64,000 nt of DNA from Bacteroidales bacterium UBA5287 (GTDB taxonomy: Bacteria > Bacteroidota > Bacteroidia > Bacteroidales > Dysgonomonadaceae): the NCBI GenBank assembly GCA_002411345.1, contig DHSL01000031.1, positions 16,367 through 80,366 on the forward strand, in the 5' to 3' direction. The translations under genes and the position numbers were made by a program. Shown piece by piece: positions 45,968 to 54,534 of the stretch. Positions within the stretch are counted from its first letter, which is position 1. Each line of letters opens with the position of its first letter. The notes below the pieces were generated by a model that made no database searches, was not told the origin of the DNA, and saw only the letters and a list, made by a program, of their open reading frames with translations.

Positions 45968-47125
45968 ATGACAGCATTTAGCAACGATTCGCGATCAAAT
46001 CGTAATTACGATGACGTGAACAATGAGAGACACAATTCTTCGAATGAAAGTGGGAATTATCGAAGAAGACCGCAAAGCGGATATAGTGATAATTCATATG
46101 AAAGAAATTATCGTCAACCAAAGAGTTATCGCCCAAGAAATGAGACTTATGGCGAAGGTCAAGGTCAAAGCGATGAGGCAGGAAAAAAACGTCGTCCTCG
46201 TGTAGGTGAACGAATTTCTCAAAATGTAGGTGGAAATCGTCCAAGAGTAGCATATTCAAGTGATGGGGCTAAAAATTATCCTAATCGTGGCAACAGTCAG
46301 GGTGGAGGATATCAGAACGATCAGAGAAAGATTGCTCATCCAAAATTGGCACCAAAAAAGAAGAAGATATTCAAACAAATTAAATATAAAGAAAATGCTG
46401 ATCCCACTGCTCCTATACGTCTGAATAAATATTTGGCAAATGCTGGAGTATGTTCAAGACGAGAAGCAGATGAATTTATTCAGGCGGGTGTTGTTAAAGT
46501 TAATGGGCAGGTAATCACAGAATTGGGTACTAAAATTACACGTGCTGATGAGGTGATGTTCCATGATCAGAATATAAAGTTAGAAAGCAAAGTTTATGTA
46601 TTACTAAATAAACCTAAGGGCTTTGTTACAACAACAGATGATCCGGAAAATCGCAAAACAGTAATGGATTTGGTTAAGAGTGCATGCTCTGAAAGAATTT
46701 ATCCTGTAGGTCGTTTAGATAGAGGAACAACAGGTGTGCTTTTACTTACCAATGATGGTGACTTGGCATCTAAATTAACTCATCCAAAATACGAAAAGCG
46801 TAAAATATATCAGGTATGGCTTGATAAACCAGTAACAATGGAACACATGCAAGCAATTGCTGATGGGATTGAACTTGAAGATGGTGAAATCCATGCCGAT
46901 GCAATAAGTTATGTAAGTGAGGAAGATTTAACACAGATTGGTATTGAAATTCATTCTGGTAAGAATCGTGTAGTTCGTAGAATTTTCGAAAAACTTGGTT
47001 ATCATGTTGTTAAGCTTGACAGAGTCTATTTTGCGGGTTTAACTAAAAAGAATCTATCGCGCGGAAAATGGCGTTATCTTACCGAAAAAGAAGTAAATAT
47101 GCTTCGTATGGGGGCTTTTGATTGA
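45968..47125 (+). CDS. RsuA/RluB-family rRNA pseudouridine synthase with long basic N-terminal extension
   Basis: A 385-aa protein. The first 150 residues are low-complexity and rich in Arg, Asn, Gly and Tyr, then a KKKK patch. An S4 RNA-binding domain follows (IRLNKYLANAGVCSRREAD, about residues 155-200), then the synthase domain with catalytic Asp in PVGRLDRGTTGVLLLTND. The core is RluB/RsuA size; the disordered tail is a Bacteroidetes habit and may bind RNA. The target is probably 23S rRNA (RluB-like), but 16S cannot be excluded. Confidence 0.88.
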   Translation: MTAFSNDSRSNRNYDDVNNERHNSSNESGNYRRRPQSGYSDNSYERNYRQPKSYRPRNETYGEGQGQSDEAGKKRRPRVGERISQNVGGNRPRVAYSSDGAKNYPNRGNSQGGGYQNDQRKIAHPKLAPKKKKIFKQIKYKENADPTAPIRLNKYLANAGVCSRREADEFIQAGVVKVNGQVITELGTKITRADEVMFHDQNIKLESKVYVLLNKPKGFVTTTDDPENRKTVMDLVKSACSERIYPVGRLDRGTTGVLLLTNDGDLASKLTHPKYEKRKIYQVWLDKPVTMEHMQAIADGIELEDGEIHADAISYVSEEDLTQIGIEIHSGKNRVVRRIFEKLGYHVVKLDRVYFAGLTKKNLSRGKWRYLTEKEVNMLRMGAFD

Positions 47126-47231
47126 ATAGTTCCAATATAGGAAAACAATAATCATGACATGGTTTTATAAACAATGTCAAAGTATAACTAAATAGATTAA
47201 AGTCCCCAACAAGGGATTTAAGCAATTTATA

Positions 47232-48629
47232 ATGAAACAAATAAAACGAACAATTATTGCTGATGCATTAAAGGAAAATGAATTCGGCAAAGAGATAAAC
47301 GTAAAAGGGTGGGTTAGAACTCGTAGAGGTAATAAAAATGTTAGTTTTGTCGCCCTTAATGATGGATCAACAATTAACAATATTCAGATTGTTATTGATA
47401 TAAATAAATTTGGGGAAGATTTTCTTAAACCTATCACAACCGGATCAAGTATTCAAGTGAACGGACAATTGATAGAATCACAAGGAAAGGGACAAACGGT
47501 TGAAGTTATTGCAACTGAAATAGAAATTTTTGGTACAGCAAATCCTGATACTTATCCTTTACAGAAAAAAGGTCATTCGTTGGAATTTTTGCGTGAAATA
47601 GCCCATCTACGTCCACGCACCAACACTTTCGGCGCTATTTTCCGTATGCGTCATCATATGTCTTTTGCTATTCATAAGTATTTTAATGATCATGGTTTTT
47701 TTTATTTCCACACACCATTAATTACTGAGTCCGATGCCGAAGGTGCAGGAGCAATGTTCACTGTTTCAGCACTTGATATAGAAAATCCACCCAGAACAGA
47801 AGAAGGAAAAATTGATTACTCACAAGATTTCTTTGGACGCCAAACCAATTTAACGGTTTCTGGTCAATTGGAGGGAGAATTGGGAGCATTAGCACTCGGA
47901 GCAATCTATACTTTCGGCCCTACTTTTAGAGCTGAAAATTCTAATACTCCACGCCATTTAGCTGAGTTTTGGATGATTGAACCTGAAGTAGCTTTTGCCA
48001 ACAATAATGACAACATGGATCTTGCAGAAGACTTCCTTAAATATCTAATTCAATATGCTTTAGATAATTGTAAAGAAGATATTGAATTTCTTTCAAAGAT
48101 GTATGATGAAGAACTTATTTCCAGATTAAAATTTGTTGTTGATAATAGCTTTGTTCGATTGACTTACACAGAAGGTGTAAAGATATTAGAGGACTCAAAA
48201 GAAAAGTTCGAATTTCCTGTTTACTGGGGAGTCGATTTACAATCAGAACACGAACGCTATCTGGTAGAAAAGCATTTCAAACGTCCTGTAATTCTTGTTG
48301 ATTACCCAAAAGAAATTAAATCATTCTACATGAAACAGAATGAAGATGGAAAAACGGTAAGAGCAATGGACGTGTTGTTCCCCAAGATTGGTGAAATTAT
48401 CGGTGGATCAGAACGTGAAGAGAATTATGATACATTGATGAATCGTGTACAAGAAATAGGAATGAATTATGAACCGATTTGGTGGTATTTGGAAACTCGT
48501 AAATTTGGGTCAGTACCACATTCAGGATTCGGACTTGGATTTGAACGACTAATGTTATTCGTAACTGGTATGTCAAATATTCGTGATGTAATTCCATTTC
48601 CACGAACACCAAAAAATGCTGAGTTCTAA
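47232..48629 (+). CDS. asnS: Asparagine--tRNA ligase
   Basis: A 465-aa class IIb synthetase that charges tRNA-Asn, whose gene is 8 kb upstream. It has the N-terminal OB fold (VKGWVRTRRGNKNVSFVALNDGS), motif 2 (FRAENSNTPRHLAEFWMIE) and motif 3 (GFGLGFERLMLFVTG). The typical AsnRS start TFGAIFRMRHHMS of the catalytic domain separates it from AspRS. It implies that the organism need not rely on GatCAB for Asn-tRNA. Confidence 0.97.
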   Translation: MKQIKRTIIADALKENEFGKEINVKGWVRTRRGNKNVSFVALNDGSTINNIQIVIDINKFGEDFLKPITTGSSIQVNGQLIESQGKGQTVEVIATEIEIFGTANPDTYPLQKKGHSLEFLREIAHLRPRTNTFGAIFRMRHHMSFAIHKYFNDHGFFYFHTPLITESDAEGAGAMFTVSALDIENPPRTEEGKIDYSQDFFGRQTNLTVSGQLEGELGALALGAIYTFGPTFRAENSNTPRHLAEFWMIEPEVAFANNNDNMDLAEDFLKYLIQYALDNCKEDIEFLSKMYDEELISRLKFVVDNSFVRLTYTEGVKILEDSKEKFEFPVYWGVDLQSEHERYLVEKHFKRPVILVDYPKEIKSFYMKQNEDGKTVRAMDVLFPKIGEIIGGSEREENYDTLMNRVQEIGMNYEPIWWYLETRKFGSVPHSGFGLGFERLMLFVTGMSNIRDVIPFPRTPKNAEF

Positions 48630-48727
48630 TAATTTGTATTGATTGAATTTTTATTGAGATACATTTGTGACTACACAATTATTTATATTGTTGAGATAGA
48701 TAAGAATAGATAAGGTTATAAAGGATA

Positions 48728-50515
48728 ATGAAGAATATACGAAATTTCTGCATCATTGCACATATCGATCACGGTAAAAGTACTTTAGCCGATAGACTTT
48801 TGGAATTTACACATACGGTCGAAAGCAAAGATCTACAGAACCAAGTGCTCGACAATATGGATTTGGAGCGTGAACGAGGAATCACCATTAAAAGTCATGC
48901 TATTCAGATGGATTACGAATACAATGGTGAAAAATATATCTTAAATTTGATTGATACTCCTGGGCATGTCGACTTCTCATATGAGGTGTCTCGATCAATT
49001 GCAGCTTGTGAAGGTGCATTGCTTATAGTTGATGCTGCTCAAGGTATTCAGGCACAGACAATTTCTAATTTATATATGGCCATTGAGCATGATTTGGAGA
49101 TAATCCCTGTGCTTAATAAAGTCGATTTAGATAGTGCAATGCCTGATGAAGTAGAAGATCAGATTGTTGAATTATTGGGATGTCCTCGAGAAGATGTTAT
49201 TCGCGCAAGTGGGAAAACAGGTATAGGGATTGAAGAGATTCTAAAGAATATTATTGAAAAAATACCTGCACCTAAAGGAGATCCAGACGCACCACTACAA
49301 GCACTGATTTTTGATTCTGTGTTCAATCCTTTTCGTGGAATTATTGCATATTTTAAAATTGTAAATGGCTCAATCGGAAAAGGCGATAATGTGAAGTTTG
49401 TTGCTACAGGTAAAGAGTATGAAGCCGATGAAGTGGGAATACTACGTCTGAATATGGAACCTCGTGAAAAGGTAATGTGCGGCGATGTTGGTTATATCAT
49501 TTCAGGTATAAAAACGTCAAAAGAGGTAAAAGTTGGTGATACTATTACTCACATCGAGAAACCATGCAAAAAAGCAATCGCTGGATTTGAAGAAGTGAAA
49601 CCAATGGTCTTTGCTGGAGTTTACCCTATTGAAACAGAGGAGTTTGAGAATTTGAGGTCATCTTTAGAAAAACTACAGCTCAATGATGCTTCACTTACTT
49701 TTCAACCTGAATCGTCAGTAGCATTAGGCTTTGGCTTTCGATGTGGTTTTTTGGGTCTTCTTCATATGGAAATTGTTCAGGAAAGACTTGAACGGGAGTT
49801 TGATATGGATGTGATCACTACTGTGCCAAACGTTTCTTATCATATTTATGATAAGAAAGACAACATGAAGGAGGTACATAATCCGGCAGGATTACCAGAT
49901 CCAACATTGATTGAACGAATCGAAGAACCATATATTCGTGCATCAATTATAACTAGCACAGTGTTCATTGGACCTATTATGTCGCTTTGTCTTGGTAAGA
50001 GAGGTTTGTTAATTAAACAAGAATATATTTCGGGCGACCGAGTAGAAATTACTTATGATATACCTCTGGGAGAGATTGTTATCGATTTTTATGACAAACT
50101 CAAAAGTATTTCTAAAGGGTATGCTTCGTTTGATTATCATATGTACGATTATCGTCCTTCTAAACTAGTGAAAATGGATATTCTCTTAAATGGAGAACCT
50201 GTGGATGCTCTTTCTTCTTTGACACATGCAGATAATGCACAGACACTGGGGCGGAGGATGTGCGAGAAACTTAAAGAATTCATTCCTAGACAACAGTTTG
50301 ATATTGCTATTCAAGCAGCTATCGGAGCAAAAATTATTGCTAGAGAAACGGTAAAGGCTGTGCGTAAGGATGTTACTGCTAAATGTTACGGTGGTGATAT
50401 CTCACGTAAACGCAAATTGCTTGAGAAGCAGAAAGAAGGTAAAAAACGCATGAAGCAAGTAGGAAATGTTGAAGTTCCACAAAAAGCGTTCCTTGCTGTT
50501 CTAAAACTGGATTAG
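48728..50515 (+). CDS. lepA: Elongation factor 4
   Basis: A 595-aa translational GTPase that acts on stalled or mis-translocated ribosomes. G1 AHIDHGKST (11-19), G2 RERGITI, G3 DTPGHVDF, G4 NKVD, and the EF4-specific C-terminal domain with DVTAKCYGGDISRKRKLLEKQKEGKKRMK. Length and domain order are standard. The small secreted protein follows 35 nt later and probably shares the message. Confidence 0.98.
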   Translation: MKNIRNFCIIAHIDHGKSTLADRLLEFTHTVESKDLQNQVLDNMDLERERGITIKSHAIQMDYEYNGEKYILNLIDTPGHVDFSYEVSRSIAACEGALLIVDAAQGIQAQTISNLYMAIEHDLEIIPVLNKVDLDSAMPDEVEDQIVELLGCPREDVIRASGKTGIGIEEILKNIIEKIPAPKGDPDAPLQALIFDSVFNPFRGIIAYFKIVNGSIGKGDNVKFVATGKEYEADEVGILRLNMEPREKVMCGDVGYIISGIKTSKEVKVGDTITHIEKPCKKAIAGFEEVKPMVFAGVYPIETEEFENLRSSLEKLQLNDASLTFQPESSVALGFGFRCGFLGLLHMEIVQERLEREFDMDVITTVPNVSYHIYDKKDNMKEVHNPAGLPDPTLIERIEEPYIRASIITSTVFIGPIMSLCLGKRGLLIKQEYISGDRVEITYDIPLGEIVIDFYDKLKSISKGYASFDYHMYDYRPSKLVKMDILLNGEPVDALSSLTHADNAQTLGRRMCEKLKEFIPRQQFDIAIQAAIGAKIIARETVKAVRKDVTAKCYGGDISRKRKLLEKQKEGKKRMKQVGNVEVPQKAFLAVLKLD

Positions 50516-50550
50516 TATTATCAATTTAAACAAATAAAAATGTATCGAAT

Positions 50551-50961
50551 ATGAAAACAAAACTTTTCTTGATTTTGGCACTTTTTATAGGAAGCTGTTC
50601 TATTGCTAATGCCCAGTTCGTTAATGAAGTTCCACTAAGTCAATTAGATGCCGACTATGTTAGAATATGGGCGGATAATGGCCCGGTTCTTAGCTCAAAA
50701 GTAACAGTAAGAATAGATTATGGACAAAGTGGTAGAATACCTCAAATTACTGATGAACGAAGACGTGCATTGTCGTTTAATGGTATGATGGCTGTCCTTA
50801 ATATGATGAGTAAGCAAGGTTTCGAACTAATTGAAGTAGTTCGTGATTCTAAAGATGAAATGGAAATGTTTTATTTAAAAAGAAAAGATAGTTCTATTCC
50901 TTATGCACAACCATATCCGGCAAAGAATACAGATTTCAACGAAACTGAACAAGATAAATAA
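50551..50961 (+). CDS. Small secreted protein of unknown function
   Basis: A 136-aa protein with a signal peptide (MKTKLFLILALFIGSCSIANAQ; the Cys at residue 16 is inside it, so a lipoprotein is less likely). The mature part is a compact alpha/beta domain with LDADYVRIW, VTVRIDYGQ and a late MSKQGFELIEVV. I do not recognise the family; the final motif recalls DUF4177-like proteins. It lies 35 nt after lepA. Confidence 0.75.
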   Translation: MKTKLFLILALFIGSCSIANAQFVNEVPLSQLDADYVRIWADNGPVLSSKVTVRIDYGQSGRIPQITDERRRALSFNGMMAVLNMMSKQGFELIEVVRDSKDEMEMFYLKRKDSSIPYAQPYPAKNTDFNETEQDK

Positions 50962-51034
50962 ATCTTTTTCACAAAAATAAAAGGCGCGCCAATCACTTGG
51001 AACGCCTCTTTACCAAAATAATAAATAGAAATAG

Positions 51035-51062
51035 AAGTACAGTTTTATAACTGTACTTTTTT
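51035..51062 (+). terminator. Terminator after lepA and the secreted-protein gene
   Basis: Stem AAGTACAG / CTGTACTT with 8-nt loop and T tail, touching the stop of the convergent btuG-like gene. A weaker hairpin (AAGGCG...CGCCTCTT) lies before it at 50981-51010. Confidence 0.7.
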
Positions 51063-52140
51063 AGTTTAGAAAAACTATTCCACAAGGATTAAGTCCTACT
51101 TTATCAAGTTTGAATTTAAGTTTTCCATTTTTATCAAAACAGAAAGTAGAACCTGCTGATATAAAATCAGAAGTATTCACATAAACATCACCACTAAAAG
51201 CATCAACATTAATCTTGTACCCGTTATCAATAACAGTACCATCCGATATAAACGTCTCAGTTGTCAGTTTTTCACTTAAACAGTCATAAACTTTTATAAC
51301 GCTTGGTTTTCCCCATTCACTCAACAAAATATATGCTTTGTCGTTTACAAGTACAAATTCTGTAGCAACAACATTCTCTATAGTTGATACTACTCCAGTT
51401 GAAGGAGTGATTTTCTTAAAGGCTGCGGGTTCTGAAGTATAATTTCCACGAATGTTCACATAGATGTCACCTTCACTGTCAGCATAAATCTTATTGGGAT
51501 TCATCCCTACCTCAATTTTCTTTTCTTCCTTAAAGCTTTGTAAATTAATTACTGATACCGTTTTATCATAATCTCCGGACATAAAGTTTAAACCACCGGA
51601 ATTTGCAACATAGATTTTATTATTCTTAATGCAGATTCCTTCAGGATCCTGACCTACAGTAATATTGCCATCTACTGACAACAATGTGGTGTCTATTCTG
51701 GTAACTGTATCATCAAAAGAGGTGATGTAAACTTTTCCACCGTAAGCAGCAATACTACGTGGTTGTTTTGACTTGCCGTCTGTAGTTTTCAATGGAATCT
51801 GTTTCAGAGATTTACCATTCTCAACATTGATTATCTCAATAACGCTTGAACCGTTAATAACTAAATAAATTTTGGATCCATATTTCAAAATATCATTTGC
51901 TGTATCTCCTAACCCTCTGTTGTTAGTTGTTTGGAAATAATCTAAGTCTTTGAAATTTGATCTTAGATCAAATAAAGCTAAAGTGCTGTTATTTAAACCC
52001 ATTCCGCCCTCAGAAAGAATAAGTAATTTTTTTGTTTGTAATGGCGGAAGTTCTGACACATCAATTATGTCTTCAAGATCAGAACATGAGGCAAAAAATG
52101 CCGAGATGAGTAAAATAAACAAGATGATTTTTTTATTCAT
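51061..52140 (-). CDS. btuG: BtuG-like surface lipoprotein (beta-propeller), vitamin B12 capture
   Basis: A 359-aa lipoprotein (signal helix, lipobox FFASC, Cys at about residue 19). The mature part is a repeated four-stranded blade pattern (SKIYLVING, GKVYITSF, NKIYVAN, GDIYVNI), the YncE/DUF5074 type of seven-bladed propeller. Known BtuG proteins of Bacteroides bind cobalamin very tightly on the cell surface and pass it to BtuB. It is 12 nt after the btuB-like gene and under the same cobalamin riboswitch, which is the main reason for the call. Without that context it would just be a YncE-like protein. Confidence 0.8.
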   Translation of the reverse strand: MNKKIILFILLISAFFASCSDLEDIIDVSELPPLQTKKLLILSEGGMGLNNSTLALFDLRSNFKDLDYFQTTNNRGLGDTANDILKYGSKIYLVINGSSVIEIINVENGKSLKQIPLKTTDGKSKQPRSIAAYGGKVYITSFDDTVTRIDTTLLSVDGNITVGQDPEGICIKNNKIYVANSGGLNFMSGDYDKTVSVINLQSFKEEKKIEVGMNPNKIYADSEGDIYVNIRGNYTSEPAAFKKITPSTGVVSTIENVVATEFVLVNDKAYILLSEWGKPSVIKVYDCLSEKLTTETFISDGTVIDNGYKINVDAFSGDVYVNTSDFISAGSTFCFDKNGKLKFKLDKVGLNPCGIVFLN

Positions 52141-52152
52141 TTTCTTATGTAT

Positions 52153-54189
52153 TTAAAAATTAAAAGATAAAGTTGTTCTATAAGATCTACCGGGCATGGG
52201 ATAGTTCCGGACAATTTGGTAATTATTATTGCTTAAGTTTATTGCTTCAATGTTAAATGCCAATTTACCTATTTTTGTTAGTATGGATTTAGAAACGGAT
52301 ATACTGTGATCAAAATAACCGTCTAATCTGTTTTCAACTATATTTTGGGAAGATACATATCTGGCTCCCGACCAAATTAAAGAGTATCCAACATTAAACC
52401 ATGGCATTTCAATTAATGCTCTTCCTGAGCCGGAAAGTCTTGGAGTATAGGGGATTTGATGACCATAAATGGAACTTTGTCGGTCACTTATATTCAATGC
52501 TTTTTGGTATGTGTAAGCACTACTCAGCATCAAGTTCCAATTGTTTGGCAATTTAAAAGCACTCTCCACTGAAACATCCAATCCGTCAATTTTAACTTCT
52601 CCATAATTAATCATGCTCCATTCAAACATATTCTTGTTTGGTACAGCAATAATTTTGTTGCTTACATTGTTGTGATAAACATCTGCGGTAAATTTAAACA
52701 AAGGCAGCCACGCTCCAAAAGCGGTTGAATATGTAATTCCCAAGTTAAATTGATTAGCATCTTCTGGCTTCAAACTTCTTGTGCCTACTATTGAGTAATA
52801 TAGATCATTGAAAGTAGGTAATCTGAAAATGTTTTTGTAAAAAGCACGGATCCTAAGATCGAAATCTTCAAACGGTTGGATTGATAAACTCAAATAGGGA
52901 GAAAATCTACTTTTATTAGGGGCTGCATCTTCAATTTCTACTGATTCAAATGTATGTGTATAAAGCAAACTAGCAATAGATAAAATTCTGTTGTTCACAT
53001 ATTTAGCAGACAAAGCTGATTGAGTTGTCAAACGTGTTGGATTGGCAAAATTGCGTAAATTTGCAGACATGGTATGATGTGTTACATCAGTAGCCAGTGA
53101 AAATGACATGTTTTCAAATGCTCTATATAGTGCAGAAAATGAGCCGTATAATTCATTCTGTTTATAAATATTCTCTAACCTGCCTTCGGTACTAAGAAAA
53201 GTAGGATCTAAATAACGCACATATCCATAATTGTATTTGGCATTTCCTTGAACCGACCACTTTCCTGAAATGCGCTTTTCATAATGGGCTTGGGTGAAAA
53301 AAGTTTTGTCCCAAAGTCGTTGTTTCGAAAAGTTATCGGTATTGTAATAAATGGTGGCACCTGGTAAACCTCTTTCAGAACCATAATAATAGAATCTAAT
53401 ATTACCATTACTGCTATCAGAAAAATTGCCAAACAAAACTCCTTCCAAACGTAAATTCTTTACATCGGTATTTTGTCGTTGTTCTAATGAGGTACTGTCT
53501 TTTCCAGCTGTTCCATAATGTAAAATATAGGGGTATTGACCATTAGCTGATGTCAATTCCGCACTTAAAGCTGATGAAAGTTTGTTATTTATCCTGAAGT
53601 TTACTACTAATGAAGGATTTAACAACCCAAATGATCCGGTTTTAAATGATGCCTTACCTGATAGATCTTTGTCATTATCAAAATCGGGGACTTTAGTTAC
53701 AATATTCAAAAATGAAGATGACGAAAAGGAACGGGCAGGTTGAAATATCTGATCATTTTGTCCGTTGTTTAACGATATCATATTTACATTATCTAAAGAA
53801 AACCTGCTAATGTCGATTTGTCCTGTTTGAACATCGCTCACAGTGATGCCGTTATAACCAACAGCTGTATGATTAGCACCGAGACTCCTGACTGATACAG
53901 TTTTCAATCCGCCAATGCCACCGTAATCTTTTACATTAACACCGGAAAAATGTTTCACTGCATCAGAAACTTGTAAAGCATTCAAGTTTTCTATCGATTG
54001 CTCGGAAAGTATTTGCATTGATGTAGTGGAACGGACTTCGCTGTCAGAATGTTTTTCCGACACAACAACTTCTGGCAATTGATGTAAACTATCAATTGAA
54101 ACATCAAACGTGGATTGGGCAAAAACTTGCTGTGTAGTCATAAATATGACTACCAAAAATAATAAAGTAAGATTGTTAAAAAACTTCAT
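52153..54189 (-). CDS. btuB: TonB-dependent cobalamin receptor
   Basis: A 678-aa outer-membrane receptor: signal peptide ending QVFAQ, TonB-box-like LPEVVVSE, plug domain (VKDYGGIGGLKTVSVRSLG), and a barrel ending RSYRTTLSFNF. The leader carries a cobalamin riboswitch, so B12 or a cobinamide is the probable ligand. It lacks the N-terminal carboxypeptidase-like domain of SusC receptors. Function pairs with the BtuG-like lipoprotein next door; the BtuCDF transporter is not in this window. Confidence 0.9.
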   Translation of the reverse strand: MKFFNNLTLLFLVVIFMTTQQVFAQSTFDVSIDSLHQLPEVVVSEKHSDSEVRSTTSMQILSEQSIENLNALQVSDAVKHFSGVNVKDYGGIGGLKTVSVRSLGANHTAVGYNGITVSDVQTGQIDISRFSLDNVNMISLNNGQNDQIFQPARSFSSSSFLNIVTKVPDFDNDKDLSGKASFKTGSFGLLNPSLVVNFRINNKLSSALSAELTSANGQYPYILHYGTAGKDSTSLEQRQNTDVKNLRLEGVLFGNFSDSSNGNIRFYYYGSERGLPGATIYYNTDNFSKQRLWDKTFFTQAHYEKRISGKWSVQGNAKYNYGYVRYLDPTFLSTEGRLENIYKQNELYGSFSALYRAFENMSFSLATDVTHHTMSANLRNFANPTRLTTQSALSAKYVNNRILSIASLLYTHTFESVEIEDAAPNKSRFSPYLSLSIQPFEDFDLRIRAFYKNIFRLPTFNDLYYSIVGTRSLKPEDANQFNLGITYSTAFGAWLPLFKFTADVYHNNVSNKIIAVPNKNMFEWSMINYGEVKIDGLDVSVESAFKLPNNWNLMLSSAYTYQKALNISDRQSSIYGHQIPYTPRLSGSGRALIEMPWFNVGYSLIWSGARYVSSQNIVENRLDGYFDHSISVSKSILTKIGKLAFNIEAINLSNNNYQIVRNYPMPGRSYRTTLSFNF

Positions 54190-54298
54190 CTAAACCGAAT
54201 TTATTCCGGTGAAGACATGAAAAGGAAGCACGAGATACAGTAAAAAAAGTTTGCGCATCGTTTTCAAGCTTCATACCCCGAAAGCTATTAACATAAAT

Positions 54299-54491
54299 AA
54301 TGATTGGCAGGTCTTCTGACTTACTTCCGTAATCTGAACGCCTTCCCATCTCTAAGCAGAGAGACAGTGGCAAAAGGTTTTTGTTCAGCACGTAAACGAA
54401 GTTTACAGCAGCGGGTCTGTTCAGGATTTACACCTGATTCCCTTTTCATTACTTGTTCCGAAGCCTAATTGGAACAAATAACACCATCATT
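54299..54491 (-). ncRNA. Cobalamin riboswitch
   Basis: On the minus strand the conserved pieces occur in order: GGGAATCAGG (54433-54442), the AACAGACCCGCTGCTGTA block, GCCACTGT (54364-54371), GGGAAGGC (54340-54347) and the B12 box GTCAGAAGACCTGCC (54306-54320). The P1 stem is closed by AATGAT (54486-54491) and ATCATT (54299-54304). It sits 110 nt before btuB and should reduce its expression when adenosylcobalamin or a related form is present. Confidence 0.95.
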
Positions 54492-54499
54492 TTAGATTG

Positions 54500-54507
54500 C
54501 AAAGATA
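54500..54507 (-). promoter_or_regulatory. -7 box of the btuB-btuG operon
   Basis: TATCTTTG on the minus strand, exact TAnnTTTG, about 9 nt before the riboswitch begins, so the transcript would start almost at P1. At -33 there is TTA instead of TTG. Confidence 0.55.
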
Positions 54508-54534
54508 TAAATTATAATTAATATCCTAACGAAT

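Noticed and set aside
54176..54391. Open frame of 71 codons on the minus strand before btuB
   Set aside because: It lies inside the cobalamin riboswitch and the btuB leader and shows no protein-like pattern.
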